Below, piece by piece: positions 25,208 to 33,265 of a stretch of DNA of 64,000 nucleotides (within the stretch, counting starts at the first letter, position 1; each line of letters opens with the position of its first letter). Made by a program: the position numbers and the translations under genes. The notes under the pieces are model-generated. The model was not told the origin of the DNA and made no database searches. It was given only the letters and a program-made list of their open reading frames with translations. The stretch is from Undibacterium pigrum (GTDB taxonomy: Bacteria; Pseudomonadota; Gammaproteobacteria; Burkholderiales; Burkholderiaceae_D). The stretch covers positions 1,523,215 through 1,587,214 of the forward strand of contig NZ_QJKB01000001.1 in NCBI RefSeq assembly GCF_003201815.1, written 5' to 3'.

Positions 25208-27331
25208 ATGGTCAAGCGAATTCTCGTTGTCACGCCTGTTATTGCCGATGCTCTGGCACTTCAGGAGGCACTGCTCAAAGCCCGCGATGGTTATTATGAA
25301 ACTGTGTTTGCAGATACCTTGGCTGCTGCCATTGAACATCTGCAAGACAAAACCAAGCCGATTGATATTATCTTGCTCGACTGCTTCCTGCCAGACAGCA
25401 AGGGCATAGGCAGCTTCCAGCATTTGTTTGCGATCGTTCCCAAAATCCCCATACTCACTATCTGTGATACTGACCATGCGCTGGCGATAGAAGCTGTAGA
25501 ACTGGGCGCTCAAGGCTTCCTGACACGTGGGCATTTTTCCAGTTACCTGGTGCCACAGTCCTTGCGCAATATCATCCAGCGCAAAGCGGTCGAGGACGCA
25601 GCCTTCTTGGAAAAAGCGCGGGCAGAAATCACCCTCAACTCCATTAGCGACGCTGTCATAGGTACAGATATGGCGGGCAATATCGATTATCTCAATGTCG
25701 CCGCCGAACATATCACCTTGTGGAAGCGCGAAGAGGCACAAGGCCAGCCCATAGACACGGTCATGCCACTCATACAAAGCGAAAACCGGCAGCCTAAAGC
25801 CAACCCTGTCATCCAGGTATTGCAACAGGATACAGCTACGACACTGACTCCTGGCACCATATTGCTCAGACGTGATGGCAGCGAGGTCGCCATTGAAGAC
25901 TCCACTACTCCTATCCATGATGCGTATGGCAATCTAGCGGGTGCTGTCATGGTCTTTCGTGACATCACTGCTACCCAGGCCATGGCTGTGAAAATGGCAC
26001 ATCTGGCGCAACATGATTTTCTGACCAATCTGCCCAATCGCGCGCTCTTGAATGATCGCATTGCACAAGCCATCGGCCTTGCTAAACGACGCGAAACTCA
26101 TTTGGCCGTGCTATTCCTGGACCTGGACAATTTCAAGCATATCAATGATTCTCTTGGCCATGCCCTGGGCGACATGTTATTGAAATCCGTGACTGAACGC
26201 CTGTGCGCCTGCGTGCGCAGTTCTGACACTGTCAGCCGCCAGGGTGGCGATGAATTCGTGATATTGGTGACAGATGACAAGTCCGCCGAAAATGCCGCCT
26301 TCACTGCCGAAAAATTATTGAAATCGCTGGCTACACCACATAGTATCAATGGTCACGAACTGTACGTCACCACCAGCATAGGCATCAGTTCCTATCCGGC
26401 AGACGGCACAGATGCAGATACCCTGATAAAAAATGCCGACACAGCCATGTACCAGGCCAAGGAAAAAGGACGTAACAACTTCCAGTTCTTCAAGCCAGAA
26501 ATGAATGTGCGTGCAGTTGAGCGACAAGTCATAGAAGCCAATTTGCGGCTGGCAATGATACGCAATGAATTCTCTCTGCATTACCAACCCAAGATCAACC
26601 TCAAAAGCGGTGCCATTACCGGTGCAGAAGCCTTGTTGCGCTGGTCACACCCACAATGGGGCATGGTGCCACCTATACGTTTTATTGGCATTGCAGAAGA
26701 CTGTGGCGTCATCATTCCGCTAGGTCGCTGGGTCTTGCGTGAAGCCTGTATCCAGACCAAGAAATGGCAGGATGCGGGATTGAAAATTTCGGAAATTGCC
26801 GTCAATATTTCTGCTGTCGAATTTCGTCGCCAGGACTTTGTTGAAACTGTGCGTGCCATCTTGCAGGAAACCGGACTTTCCCCCCGTTGCCTGCAGCTGG
26901 AAATCACCGAAAGTGTCTTGATGCGAGATGCGGAAAACAGCATCGCCATACTGCAGCAATTGAAAGACATGGGCATACAACTGGCTGTTGACGATTTTGG
27001 TACCGGCTATTCCAGCCTGAGCTACCTGAATCAATTCCCGATTGATGTTCTGAAAATCGACCAGTCTTTTGTCAATGAAATAGGTGCCAGCAAAACCGAT
27101 GGCGACGGCATCATCGTCAGTGCCGTCATCGCCATGGGCAACAGCCTGAAACAAAAAGTCATTGCAGAAGGCATAGAGAAACAGGGACAACTGTCATTCT
27201 TGAAAGCCCAGCATTGCGAGGAAGGCCAGGGCTATATTTTCAGCCGGCCACTGGCGGCTGATCAATTCGCTAAAATGCTGCGTCTGGGAGTGACCGCACA
27301 TGCGCCTATTCCTGTACTGATGCCAAATTGA
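25208..27331 (+). CDS. REC-PAS-GGDEF-EAL c-di-GMP signalling protein
   Basis: The 707-residue protein starts with a receiver-like domain (1-125) that keeps the phospho-acceptor position Asp58 (ILLDCF) but lacks the usual acidic pair (ILVVTP) and the conserved lysine region (FLTRGH). A PAS domain follows (about 140-265), then GGDEF (about 270-430; motif GGDEF 346-350 with I-site RSSD just before) and EAL (about 445-700; EALLRW from Glu474, EITES, DDFGTGYSSL, DQSFV). Both catalytic motifs look intact, so it may synthesise or degrade c-di-GMP depending on input. It stands alone. Confidence 0.93.
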   Translation: MVKRILVVTPVIADALALQEALLKARDGYYETVFADTLAAAIEHLQDKTKPIDIILLDCFLPDSKGIGSFQHLFAIVPKIPILTICDTDHALAIEAVELGAQGFLTRGHFSSYLVPQSLRNIIQRKAVEDAAFLEKARAEITLNSISDAVIGTDMAGNIDYLNVAAEHITLWKREEAQGQPIDTVMPLIQSENRQPKANPVIQVLQQDTATTLTPGTILLRRDGSEVAIEDSTTPIHDAYGNLAGAVMVFRDITATQAMAVKMAHLAQHDFLTNLPNRALLNDRIAQAIGLAKRRETHLAVLFLDLDNFKHINDSLGHALGDMLLKSVTERLCACVRSSDTVSRQGGDEFVILVTDDKSAENAAFTAEKLLKSLATPHSINGHELYVTTSIGISSYPADGTDADTLIKNADTAMYQAKEKGRNNFQFFKPEMNVRAVERQVIEANLRLAMIRNEFSLHYQPKINLKSGAITGAEALLRWSHPQWGMVPPIRFIGIAEDCGVIIPLGRWVLREACIQTKKWQDAGLKISEIAVNISAVEFRRQDFVETVRAILQETGLSPRCLQLEITESVLMRDAENSIAILQQLKDMGIQLAVDDFGTGYSSLSYLNQFPIDVLKIDQSFVNEIGASKTDGDGIIVSAVIAMGNSLKQKVIAEGIEKQGQLSFLKAQHCEEGQGYIFSRPLAADQFAKMLRLGVTAHAPIPVLMPN

Positions 27332-27391
27332 AGCGTGCATTATTCTGATATAGTTGACCACCTACATATCAGCAATTGACTGGGATACGCA

Positions 27392-27637
27392 TTGAAAATT
27401 TATGGCTATAAAAATACAGGACTGGCACCAGCAGACATCATTTCTGATGAGATGGCAGAAATCACTCTGGTAGCCTCCGCACAAGAACTACGCAAAATTG
27501 CAAGCTTTATTGTTTCTGCAGCTGATGATATGGAAAGAAAAAACTCCAATTGGGAACACAGGCATTTATCAGATGCAGATAAGAGTTTTGAAGGTTCACC
27601 ACACTTCGTAGTTTACAAACCAAATACACAAAACTGA
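27392..27637 (+). CDS. Small Imm32-like protein
   Basis: The 81-residue frame starts with TTG and no good ribosome binding site. The segment LVASAQELRKIASFIVSAADDME followed by a histidine-containing stretch and PHFVVYKP resembles the Imm32 family of small polymorphic-toxin immunity proteins (beta strand, long helix, beta strand). No toxin gene is adjacent, and the assignment rests on pattern memory only. It is followed by a strong bidirectional terminator, which supports its being a real transcribed gene. Confidence 0.6.
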   Translation: MKIYGYKNTGLAPADIISDEMAEITLVASAQELRKIASFIVSAADDMERKNSNWEHRHLSDADKSFEGSPHFVVYKPNTQN

Positions 27638-27651
27638 ACTGCAATAAAGAT

Positions 27652-27687
27652 AAAAAAACGGACATGCAAGCATGTCCGTTTTCGTTT
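27652..27687. terminator. Bidirectional terminator between the small gene and gcvP
   Basis: ACGGACATGC (27658-27667) and GCATGTCCGT (27670-27679) form a 10-bp stem over a 2-base loop, with a run of A to the left and T-rich sequence to the right. It can end both the plus-strand small gene and the minus-strand gcv operon. Confidence 0.9.
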
Positions 27688-27706
27688 TGAGCCAAGCAGT
27701 CAATAC

Positions 27707-30595
27707 TTATTCGTAATCGCTGACTGGTATGCAAGAGCAGAACAGATTGCGGTCACCATAGACATTGTCTGCACGGCCAACCGGCGCAAAGTATTTATTC
27801 TTGCGCAGGGAAGCTACAGGGTAAGCTGCCACTTCACGGCTGTAAGCATGTGGCCACTCATTGGCGATCAATACTTCTGCTGTGTGTGGTGCATGTTTCA
27901 GCGGATTGTCCTTGGCATCAAATTCACCACTGGCTACCTTGGCGATTTCTTCACGGATGCTGATCATGGCATCAATGAAGCGATCGAGTTCAGCCTGGGA
28001 TTCGCTTTCTGTCGGTTCTATCATCAGCGTGCCAGGCACAGGGAAACTCATGGTCGGTGCGTGGAAACCAAAGTCGATGAGGCGTTTGGCCACGTCTTCA
28101 TTGGAAATGCCAGTCGCATCGGTCAATGGACGCAGATCCAGGATGCACTCATGCGCAACCAGGCCATCATGACCGCTGTACAGTACAGGGTAATGCGGAG
28201 CCAGGCGTTTGGCGATGTAGTTCGCTGCCAGGATCGCTGTCTCGGTCGCTGCCTTCAAGCCTTCTGCACCCATCATGGCGATGTACATCCATGAGATAGG
28301 CAAGATGCTGGCAGAGCCAAATGGTGCTGCGCTGACGGCAGAGATGCCATTTTCACCACGTACATAGCCAGTGGACTTCTGGTTAGGCAGGAACTTCGCC
28401 AGATGCGCACCAACTGCAACCGGGCCTACGCCTGGACCGCCACCACCGTGAGGGATACAGAAAGTCTTGTGCAGGTTCAGATGGCTGACATCGCCACCAA
28501 ACTTGCCTGGCGCTGCTACGCCGACCAGCGCATTCATGTTCGCGCCATCGACATACACCTGACCACCGTGGCTATGCACGATTTCGCACAGTTGCTGTAT
28601 GCCTTCTTCAAACACACCATGCGTGGATGGATAAGTCACCATCGCTGCTGCCAGGTTGGCGCTGTGTTTTTCTGCCTTGGCTTGCAAGTCAGCCAGATCA
28701 ACGTTGCCCTTGTCATCGCAAGCCACCACAACCACATCCATGCCTACCATGCTGGCGGATGCCGGATTGGTACCGTGTGCAGAAGATGGGATCAGGCAGA
28801 TATTGCGGTGCGCTTCACCACGGGATGCGTGGTAAGCCTGGATCACCAGCAAGCCTGCGTATTCACCTTGTGAACCAGCATTTGGTTGCAGGGATACGGC
28901 ATCGTAACCTGTTGCTGCGCACAGCATGGCTTCGAGTTGGTCGATCATTTCGCGGTAACCGATGGTCTGGTCATTTGGCGCGAATGGGTGGATGCTGGAG
29001 AATTCAGGCCAGGTCACAGGAATCATTTCGCTGGTGGCGTTGAGCTTCATCGTGCATGAACCCAGCGGTATCATGGTGCGGTCCAGCGCCAGATCCTTGT
29101 CAGCCAGGCTGCGCAGGTAACGCAGCATTTCATGTTCTGCGTGATAACGGTTGAAAGTTGGGTGTGTCAGATAAGTCGTGCCGCGTGTCAGCGCCGCTGG
29201 GTAAGCATCATTGACGCCAGCTTCTATCGCTGCAAAATCTGGTACTGTTGAGACACCGCTAGCCTTGGCAAAAATCGCCCACAGAGCTTCAACATCAGCA
29301 CGTGTGACTGTCTCATCGAGAGAAACGCCAACTTGCGTTGCGCTGATCTGGCGCAGGTTGTAGCCAGCAGCCTGGGCAGCCTGGTGATATGCCGCCGCAT
29401 TGGTGACATTGACGGTCAGAGTGTCAAAGTAGGTGGTATTGGCGATAGCCAGACCTTGCTGTTTCAGGCCGCCAGCCAGAACACCTGTCAGGCGGTGTAC
29501 GCGCAAGGCGATCTGGCGCAGGCCTGCAGGGCCGTGATAAACGGCATACATGGAGGCTATCACTGCCAGCAAAACCTGTGCAGTACAGATATTCGAGGTA
29601 GCTTTTTCACGGCGGATATGTTGCTCGCGTGTTTGCAGGGCCAGGCGGTAAGCCTTGTTGCCTTGTGCATCAACCGTCACACCAACCAGACGGCCAGGCA
29701 TGCTGCGTTTGAATGCATCGCGTGTGCCCATGTAACCTGCGTGCGGGCCACCAAAGCCCAGCGGTACACCAAAGCGCTGGCTGTTACCAACAACAACGTC
29801 AGCACCCCACTCACCAGGGGAAGCGATCAGTGTCAGTGCCAGCAAATCGGCAGCAGCGATGACCATTGCGCCTTTGGCATGCAAGGCTGCCGCGTATTCG
29901 CGGTAATCAACGATGGAACCATCAACGCCAGGGTATTGCAACAAGACGCCGAAGCAATCATTGTCCAGCGCTTCATTGCCAGCGCAGGTACGCACTTCTA
30001 TACCCAGCGGCTTGGCGCGGGTTTCTATGATTTCGCGGGTTTGTGGCAAAACATCGGCAGCGACATAAAACACATTGGATTTGGATTTGCCTACGCGCTG
30101 TATCAATGTCATGGCTTCAGCCGCAGCCGTGCCTTCATCCAGCATGGAGGCATTGGCGATATCCATGCCAGTCAGGTCAGTGATGACTTGCTGGAAGTTC
30201 AGGATGGCTTCCAGACGGCCCTGGGAAATCTCTGGCTGATATGGTGTGTAAGCTGTATACCAGGCAGGGTTTTCAAAGATATTGCGCAGGATCACGCCAG
30301 GAGTATGCGTGTTGTAATAACCCTGACCGATCAAAGACTTCAGTACACGGTTTTTCGACGCCAGTGCCTTCAATGTGGCCAGTGCTTCCTGTTCGGACTT
30401 GGCTTCTGTGAATTGCGCCAGTGGCAGCACATCGTGACGGCGGATATTGGCCGGGACGATGGCATCAATCAGGGCTGTGCGGTCAGCATAGCCCAAGGTT
30501 TTCAGCATGGCGGCTTGTTCTGCTTCAGAAGGGCCGATATGGCGAGCGATGAAAGCGTCATGCGCTTCCAGTTGGGTCAGTGAAGGACGGGTCAT
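27707..30595 (-). CDS. gcvP: Glycine dehydrogenase (decarboxylating), P-protein
   Basis: This 962-residue single-chain P-protein is full length. The PLP-binding lysine is Lys710 in [18 protein letters not shown]. The N-terminal half begins [13 protein letters not shown] and carries the inactive duplicate domain typical of fused GcvP. The enzyme decarboxylates glycine and transfers the aminomethyl group to lipoylated GcvH. It is the last gene of gcvT-gcvH-gcvP, starting 118 bp after gcvH. Confidence 0.98.
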   Translation of the reverse strand: MTRPSLTQLEAHDAFIARHIGPSEAEQAAMLKTLGYADRTALIDAIVPANIRRHDVLPLAQFTEAKSEQEALATLKALASKNRVLKSLIGQGYYNTHTPGVILRNIFENPAWYTAYTPYQPEISQGRLEAILNFQQVITDLTGMDIANASMLDEGTAAAEAMTLIQRVGKSKSNVFYVAADVLPQTREIIETRAKPLGIEVRTCAGNEALDNDCFGVLLQYPGVDGSIVDYREYAAALHAKGAMVIAAADLLALTLIASPGEWGADVVVGNSQRFGVPLGFGGPHAGYMGTRDAFKRSMPGRLVGVTVDAQGNKAYRLALQTREQHIRREKATSNICTAQVLLAVIASMYAVYHGPAGLRQIALRVHRLTGVLAGGLKQQGLAIANTTYFDTLTVNVTNAAAYHQAAQAAGYNLRQISATQVGVSLDETVTRADVEALWAIFAKASGVSTVPDFAAIEAGVNDAYPAALTRGTTYLTHPTFNRYHAEHEMLRYLRSLADKDLALDRTMIPLGSCTMKLNATSEMIPVTWPEFSSIHPFAPNDQTIGYREMIDQLEAMLCAATGYDAVSLQPNAGSQGEYAGLLVIQAYHASRGEAHRNICLIPSSAHGTNPASASMVGMDVVVVACDDKGNVDLADLQAKAEKHSANLAAAMVTYPSTHGVFEEGIQQLCEIVHSHGGQVYVDGANMNALVGVAAPGKFGGDVSHLNLHKTFCIPHGGGGPGVGPVAVGAHLAKFLPNQKSTGYVRGENGISAVSAAPFGSASILPISWMYIAMMGAEGLKAATETAILAANYIAKRLAPHYPVLYSGHDGLVAHECILDLRPLTDATGISNEDVAKRLIDFGFHAPTMSFPVPGTLMIEPTESESQAELDRFIDAMISIREEIAKVASGEFDAKDNPLKHAPHTAEVLIANEWPHAYSREVAAYPVASLRKNKYFAPVGRADNVYGDRNLFCSCIPVSDYE

Positions 30596-30713
30596 GGTAT
30601 ATGGGGTACAGAAGAGTAACGTGGAATATCAGGTGTAGCTATGCGGGATAAATCGCAACAGGCAAATCCATATTAAAAGAGGCAGCCAAAGGCTACCTCT
30701 CTTAATGAATCTA

Positions 30714-31091
30714 TTAAGCGATGTTCTTGGCGTAAGCTTCAGCATTCATCAAGGCATCAACATCAGCAATATTGGCTGGCTTCAGTTTGAACAGCCATGC
30801 TGCAAACGCATCAGCATTGATGGATTCTGGCGCATCGGCCAGTTCTTCATTGATGGCCACAACTTCACCAGTCACTGGTGCATAGATATCGCCAGCTGCC
30901 TTGACGGATTCAACTACTGCGCAATCCTTGCCAGCTTCGAGTGCTGTGCCAACTTTAGGCAGATCAACGAAAACGATATCACCCAAAGCATCCTGAGCAA
31001 ATTCAGTAATGCCGACAGTGATCGTGCCGTCTGCTTCTGTGCGTACCCATTCGTGGGATGTCGTGTATTTCAGGTCTGCTGGTACGTTCAT
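30714..31091 (-). CDS. gcvH: Glycine cleavage system H protein
   Basis: This 125-residue lipoyl-domain protein has the lipoylated lysine at Lys64 in [14 protein letters not shown]. It shuttles the aminomethyl intermediate between GcvP and GcvT. GGAG precedes the ATG. It lies 92 bp after gcvT. Confidence 0.98.
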   Translation of the reverse strand: MNVPADLKYTTSHEWVRTEADGTITVGITEFAQDALGDIVFVDLPKVGTALEAGKDCAVVESVKAAGDIYAPVTGEVVAINEELADAPESINADAFAAWLFKLKPANIADVDALMNAEAYAKNIA

Positions 31092-31183
31092 GATGGGCTC
31101 CAGTTAAATAAATTGTTTTAAATAATAATGAGTGGCTAATCAATAGTAGTCAGTACTAGTAGCTGTACTGACTGCAGATCAAA

Positions 31184-32314
31184 TTATACGGCCAGGATTT
31201 TGCCGTTACGGACAAAAGGCAGTTTGACAACAGATGCTGCCAATTGCTTGTCACGGATAACAACATGCACAGTATCGCCTACAGACACGCCCATAGGCAA
31301 ACGTGCCAGCGCAATTGCCTGTTCCATGGTCGGGCTGAAAGTACCGCTGGTGATTTCGCCTTCGCCTTGTGCACATACCACTTTTTGATGGGCGCGCAGG
31401 ATGCCGCCTTTTTCACGCAGGATCAGACCCAGGAACTGGGCATTCTGGCCTTGTGTTTGCAGCGCTTCCTTGCCAACGAAATCGCGTTCGCTGACCAGGT
31501 CGATAGTCCAGGCCAGACCAGCATCAAGCGGGTTGACTGTTTCATCCATGTCCTGGCCATACAGATTCATGCCAGCTTCCAGACGCAGGGTGTCACGTGC
31601 ACCGAGGCCAGCAGGTTTGACACCCGCCGCAACCAGGGCATTCCAGAAATCAGTTACGCGATCAGCAGAAACGGCAATTTCAAAGCCGTCTTCACCGGTA
31701 TAACCAGTGCGCGCCACCATGACTTCACCAAAGGAAGTATCAGCGACGATGACTGCGTTGAAGGGTTTGATTTCTGCACTGGCTGCCTTGGTTTCTGGCA
31801 AGACTTCCCATGCTTTGGCGCGGGCATTCGGGCCTTGTACTGCTACAAGAGCGAAAGCATTTGCGCCATCGCGACGCTGGGTAATCGTCAGGCCGCTATT
31901 GGTCTCTGCATTGCGGGCAGTCATCCAGGCAATGTCTTTTTCTGCCGTGCCAGCATTGACGACCAAGCGGAACCAGTTTTCGTTGAAGAAATAAATGATG
32001 AGGTCATCGATGACCGTGCCTTCAGGCTTCAACATGCAGGAATACAGGGCCTTGCCCGCTACCTGCAATTTATCGACATTATTGGCAACCAGGCCACGCA
32101 GGAAGCTGCGTACATTCTCGCCCTGCAAATCAACGACACACATATGGGACACATCAAACATGCCACAATCAGTGCGCACTGCATGATGTTCTTCGATTTG
32201 GGAACCATAGTTGACAGGCATGTCCCAGCCGCCAAAATCAACCATTTTTGCACCAGCCGCACGATGGGCTGCATTGAGGGGAGTTGCCTTGAGTGATGTC
32301 GCTGCTTGCGTCAT
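31184..32314 (-). CDS. gcvT: Aminomethyltransferase, glycine cleavage T protein
   Basis: The 376-residue protein has the GcvT folate-binding domain ([20 protein letters not shown] near the N-terminus, [20 protein letters not shown] in the middle) and the C-terminal barrel. It releases ammonia and forms 5,10-methylene-tetrahydrofolate. It is the first gene of the operon and lies about 75 bp downstream of the tandem glycine riboswitch, so the operon is expected to turn on when glycine is plentiful. GAGG lies upstream of the ATG. Confidence 0.97.
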   Translation of the reverse strand: MTQAATSLKATPLNAAHRAAGAKMVDFGGWDMPVNYGSQIEEHHAVRTDCGMFDVSHMCVVDLQGENVRSFLRGLVANNVDKLQVAGKALYSCMLKPEGTVIDDLIIYFFNENWFRLVVNAGTAEKDIAWMTARNAETNSGLTITQRRDGANAFALVAVQGPNARAKAWEVLPETKAASAEIKPFNAVIVADTSFGEVMVARTGYTGEDGFEIAVSADRVTDFWNALVAAGVKPAGLGARDTLRLEAGMNLYGQDMDETVNPLDAGLAWTIDLVSERDFVGKEALQTQGQNAQFLGLILREKGGILRAHQKVVCAQGEGEITSGTFSPTMEQAIALARLPMGVSVGDTVHVVIRDKQLAASVVKLPFVRNGKILAV

Positions 32315-32389
32315 GAGTGCCTCGTTACCAGATTGAAGGGACGAACAAACGCACGCCGACGAATAAACGCCGCATGCGCTGAAATCGCA

Positions 32390-32610
32390 TACCCCTCTGT
32401 CCTGGTACCTGAGAGATTACGGGAGCCATGTATGTTTGCTGCCCGCGCGCACCTTCGGTGGGTAGTCCGGCGAATATTTATAAATCTGCCGCTACCGCTC
32501 TCCAGAGTTGGGGCAACTTTTAACTACCCCGTTGATCGGTCCTTTGTGCCTGAGAGTTTTTTGGGTATTAGCCCCTTCGGCGGTAACTTTCGTCACGCTC
32601 TCCCGATCAA
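32390..32610 (-). promoter_or_regulatory. Tandem glycine riboswitch upstream of gcvT
   Basis: Read on the minus strand, two aptamers follow each other. The first (about 32609-32532) has GGGAGAGCGTGACG, GCCGAAGGGGCTAA and CTCTCAGGCACAAAGGACCG. The second (about 32514-32392) has GGAGAGCGG, CACCGAAGGTG and CTCTCAGGTACCAGGACAGAG. These are the conserved cores of glycine riboswitch aptamers in the usual tandem arrangement. The expression platform lies between 32391 and the gcvT start at 32314. Confidence 0.95.
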
Positions 32611-32618
32611 GTAGCGCG

Positions 32619-32624
32619 ATTATA
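32619..32624 (-). promoter_or_regulatory. Probable -10 box of the gcv operon promoter
   Basis: TATAAT on the minus strand lies about 8-10 bases before the 5' edge of the first glycine aptamer, so transcription would start right at the riboswitch. The -35 region is weak. Confidence 0.55.
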
Positions 32625-32801
32625 TAAGGCTTGCAAGGGCTTGGGTAGTTGAGTGTGGAAATATTTACAGAAAAGTAGTTAGTTCATGCTGAAATTGTTA
32701 ATTTGGCAAATAAAGTTTTATTGGAGCAAATTCTTTGCACCTGACTTTCATTGCCAAATTAATTACTGAGAAAAATTTTCGAAACCATGCGCCCGGTTTT
32801 T

Positions 32802-32850
32802 GGGTTTTGGGTTTTGGGTTTTGGGTTTTGGGTTTTGGGTTTTGGGTTTT
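32802..32850 (+). repeat. Seven tandem GGGTTTT heptamers
   Basis: Seven perfect copies of GGGTTTT run without interruption. The G-rich strand has at least four GGG runs with 4-base loops and could form a G-quadruplex. The minus-strand frame through it reads as repeated NPKPKTQ but has no supported start. It lies about 180 bp upstream of the gcv promoter. Confidence 0.98.
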
Positions 32851-32888
32851 GCTGTCGCTTTTGACGTTCGCCGTTCCCATGTGTAGCC

Positions 32889-32981
32889 GCCGTTTGTGCG
32901 GTACAGAAAATGGATCAAGAAGGACCGCTGTCTGAGCGTAGCGAGTTTCGGGCCTTCCCATTTTTTGTACCGCACAAACGG
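32889..32981. repeat. 93-bp inverted-repeat element with 24-bp arms
   Basis: The arm at 32889-32912 (starts CCGTTTGTGCGGTACA) and the arm at 32958-32981 (ends TGTACCGCACAAACGG) are near-perfect reverse complements around a 45-bp centre. The arrangement resembles a non-coding extragenic palindrome or MITE-type repeat. Confidence 0.8.
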
Positions 32982-33021
32982 GAACCCCGAAGGGGCAGCT
33001 ACGCCTGGGTCGCCTTTTTGG

Positions 33022-33052
33022 CCCACCTTTTTTGGCGAGACAAAAAGGTGGG
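33022..33052. terminator. Strong hairpin with A/T tracts
   Basis: CCCACCTTTTT (33022-33032) pairs with AAAAAGGTGGG (33042-33052) over a 9-base loop. It lies in the spacer downstream of the minus-strand penicillin acylase gene and may end its transcript, although T-runs lie inside the stem rather than after it. Confidence 0.5.
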
Positions 33053-33176
33053 TAGCCGCCGGTCTACCACCGGCCAGCAATCTTAAATAGCGAGTGCAGG
33101 CATTTGAGAAGCTGACTCGTAAAACAATTCGGATGCAGGATTAATGTACCTAAGGGTACGCCACGAACGCCGCTGG

Positions 33177-33201
33177 ATTCCTGCCAAAAGCACGCAGGAA
33201 T
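33177..33201. repeat. ATTCCTGC/GCAGGAAT palindrome
   Basis: An 8-bp perfect stem with a 9-base loop sits in the context TGGATTCCTGC...GCAGGAATGA, a form often seen in betaproteobacterial intergenic repeats. It lies 65 bp after the penicillin acylase stop codon and may also act as its transcript end. Confidence 0.55.
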
Positions 33202-33265
33202 GACGTTATTGAAGTTAGACAATTTATTGAGGAAGCTCTTCAGCGATGACAGTAACAAATTCCTT

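Noticed and set aside
25077..25409. 110-codon plus-strand frame overlapping the start of the GGDEF-EAL gene
   Set aside because: Different frame from the clear receiver-domain start at 25208, no homology features.
29333..30583. 416-codon plus-strand open frame opposite gcvP
   Set aside because: Antisense to highly conserved GcvP; composition is that of a reverse-complement shadow and there is no ribosome binding site.
31244..32296. 350-codon plus-strand open frame opposite gcvT
   Set aside because: Antisense to a clear gcvT; no recognisable domain.
32802..32850. Heptamer array as a CRISPR or a true telomere
   Set aside because: There are no spacers between repeats, the unit is only 7 bp, and both flanks continue as ordinary chromosome with genes.
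32698..32961. Minus-strand frame encoding repeated NPKPKTQ
   Set aside because: It is simply the translation of the GGGTTTT array and the flanking inverted repeat; no ribosome binding site or conserved domain.
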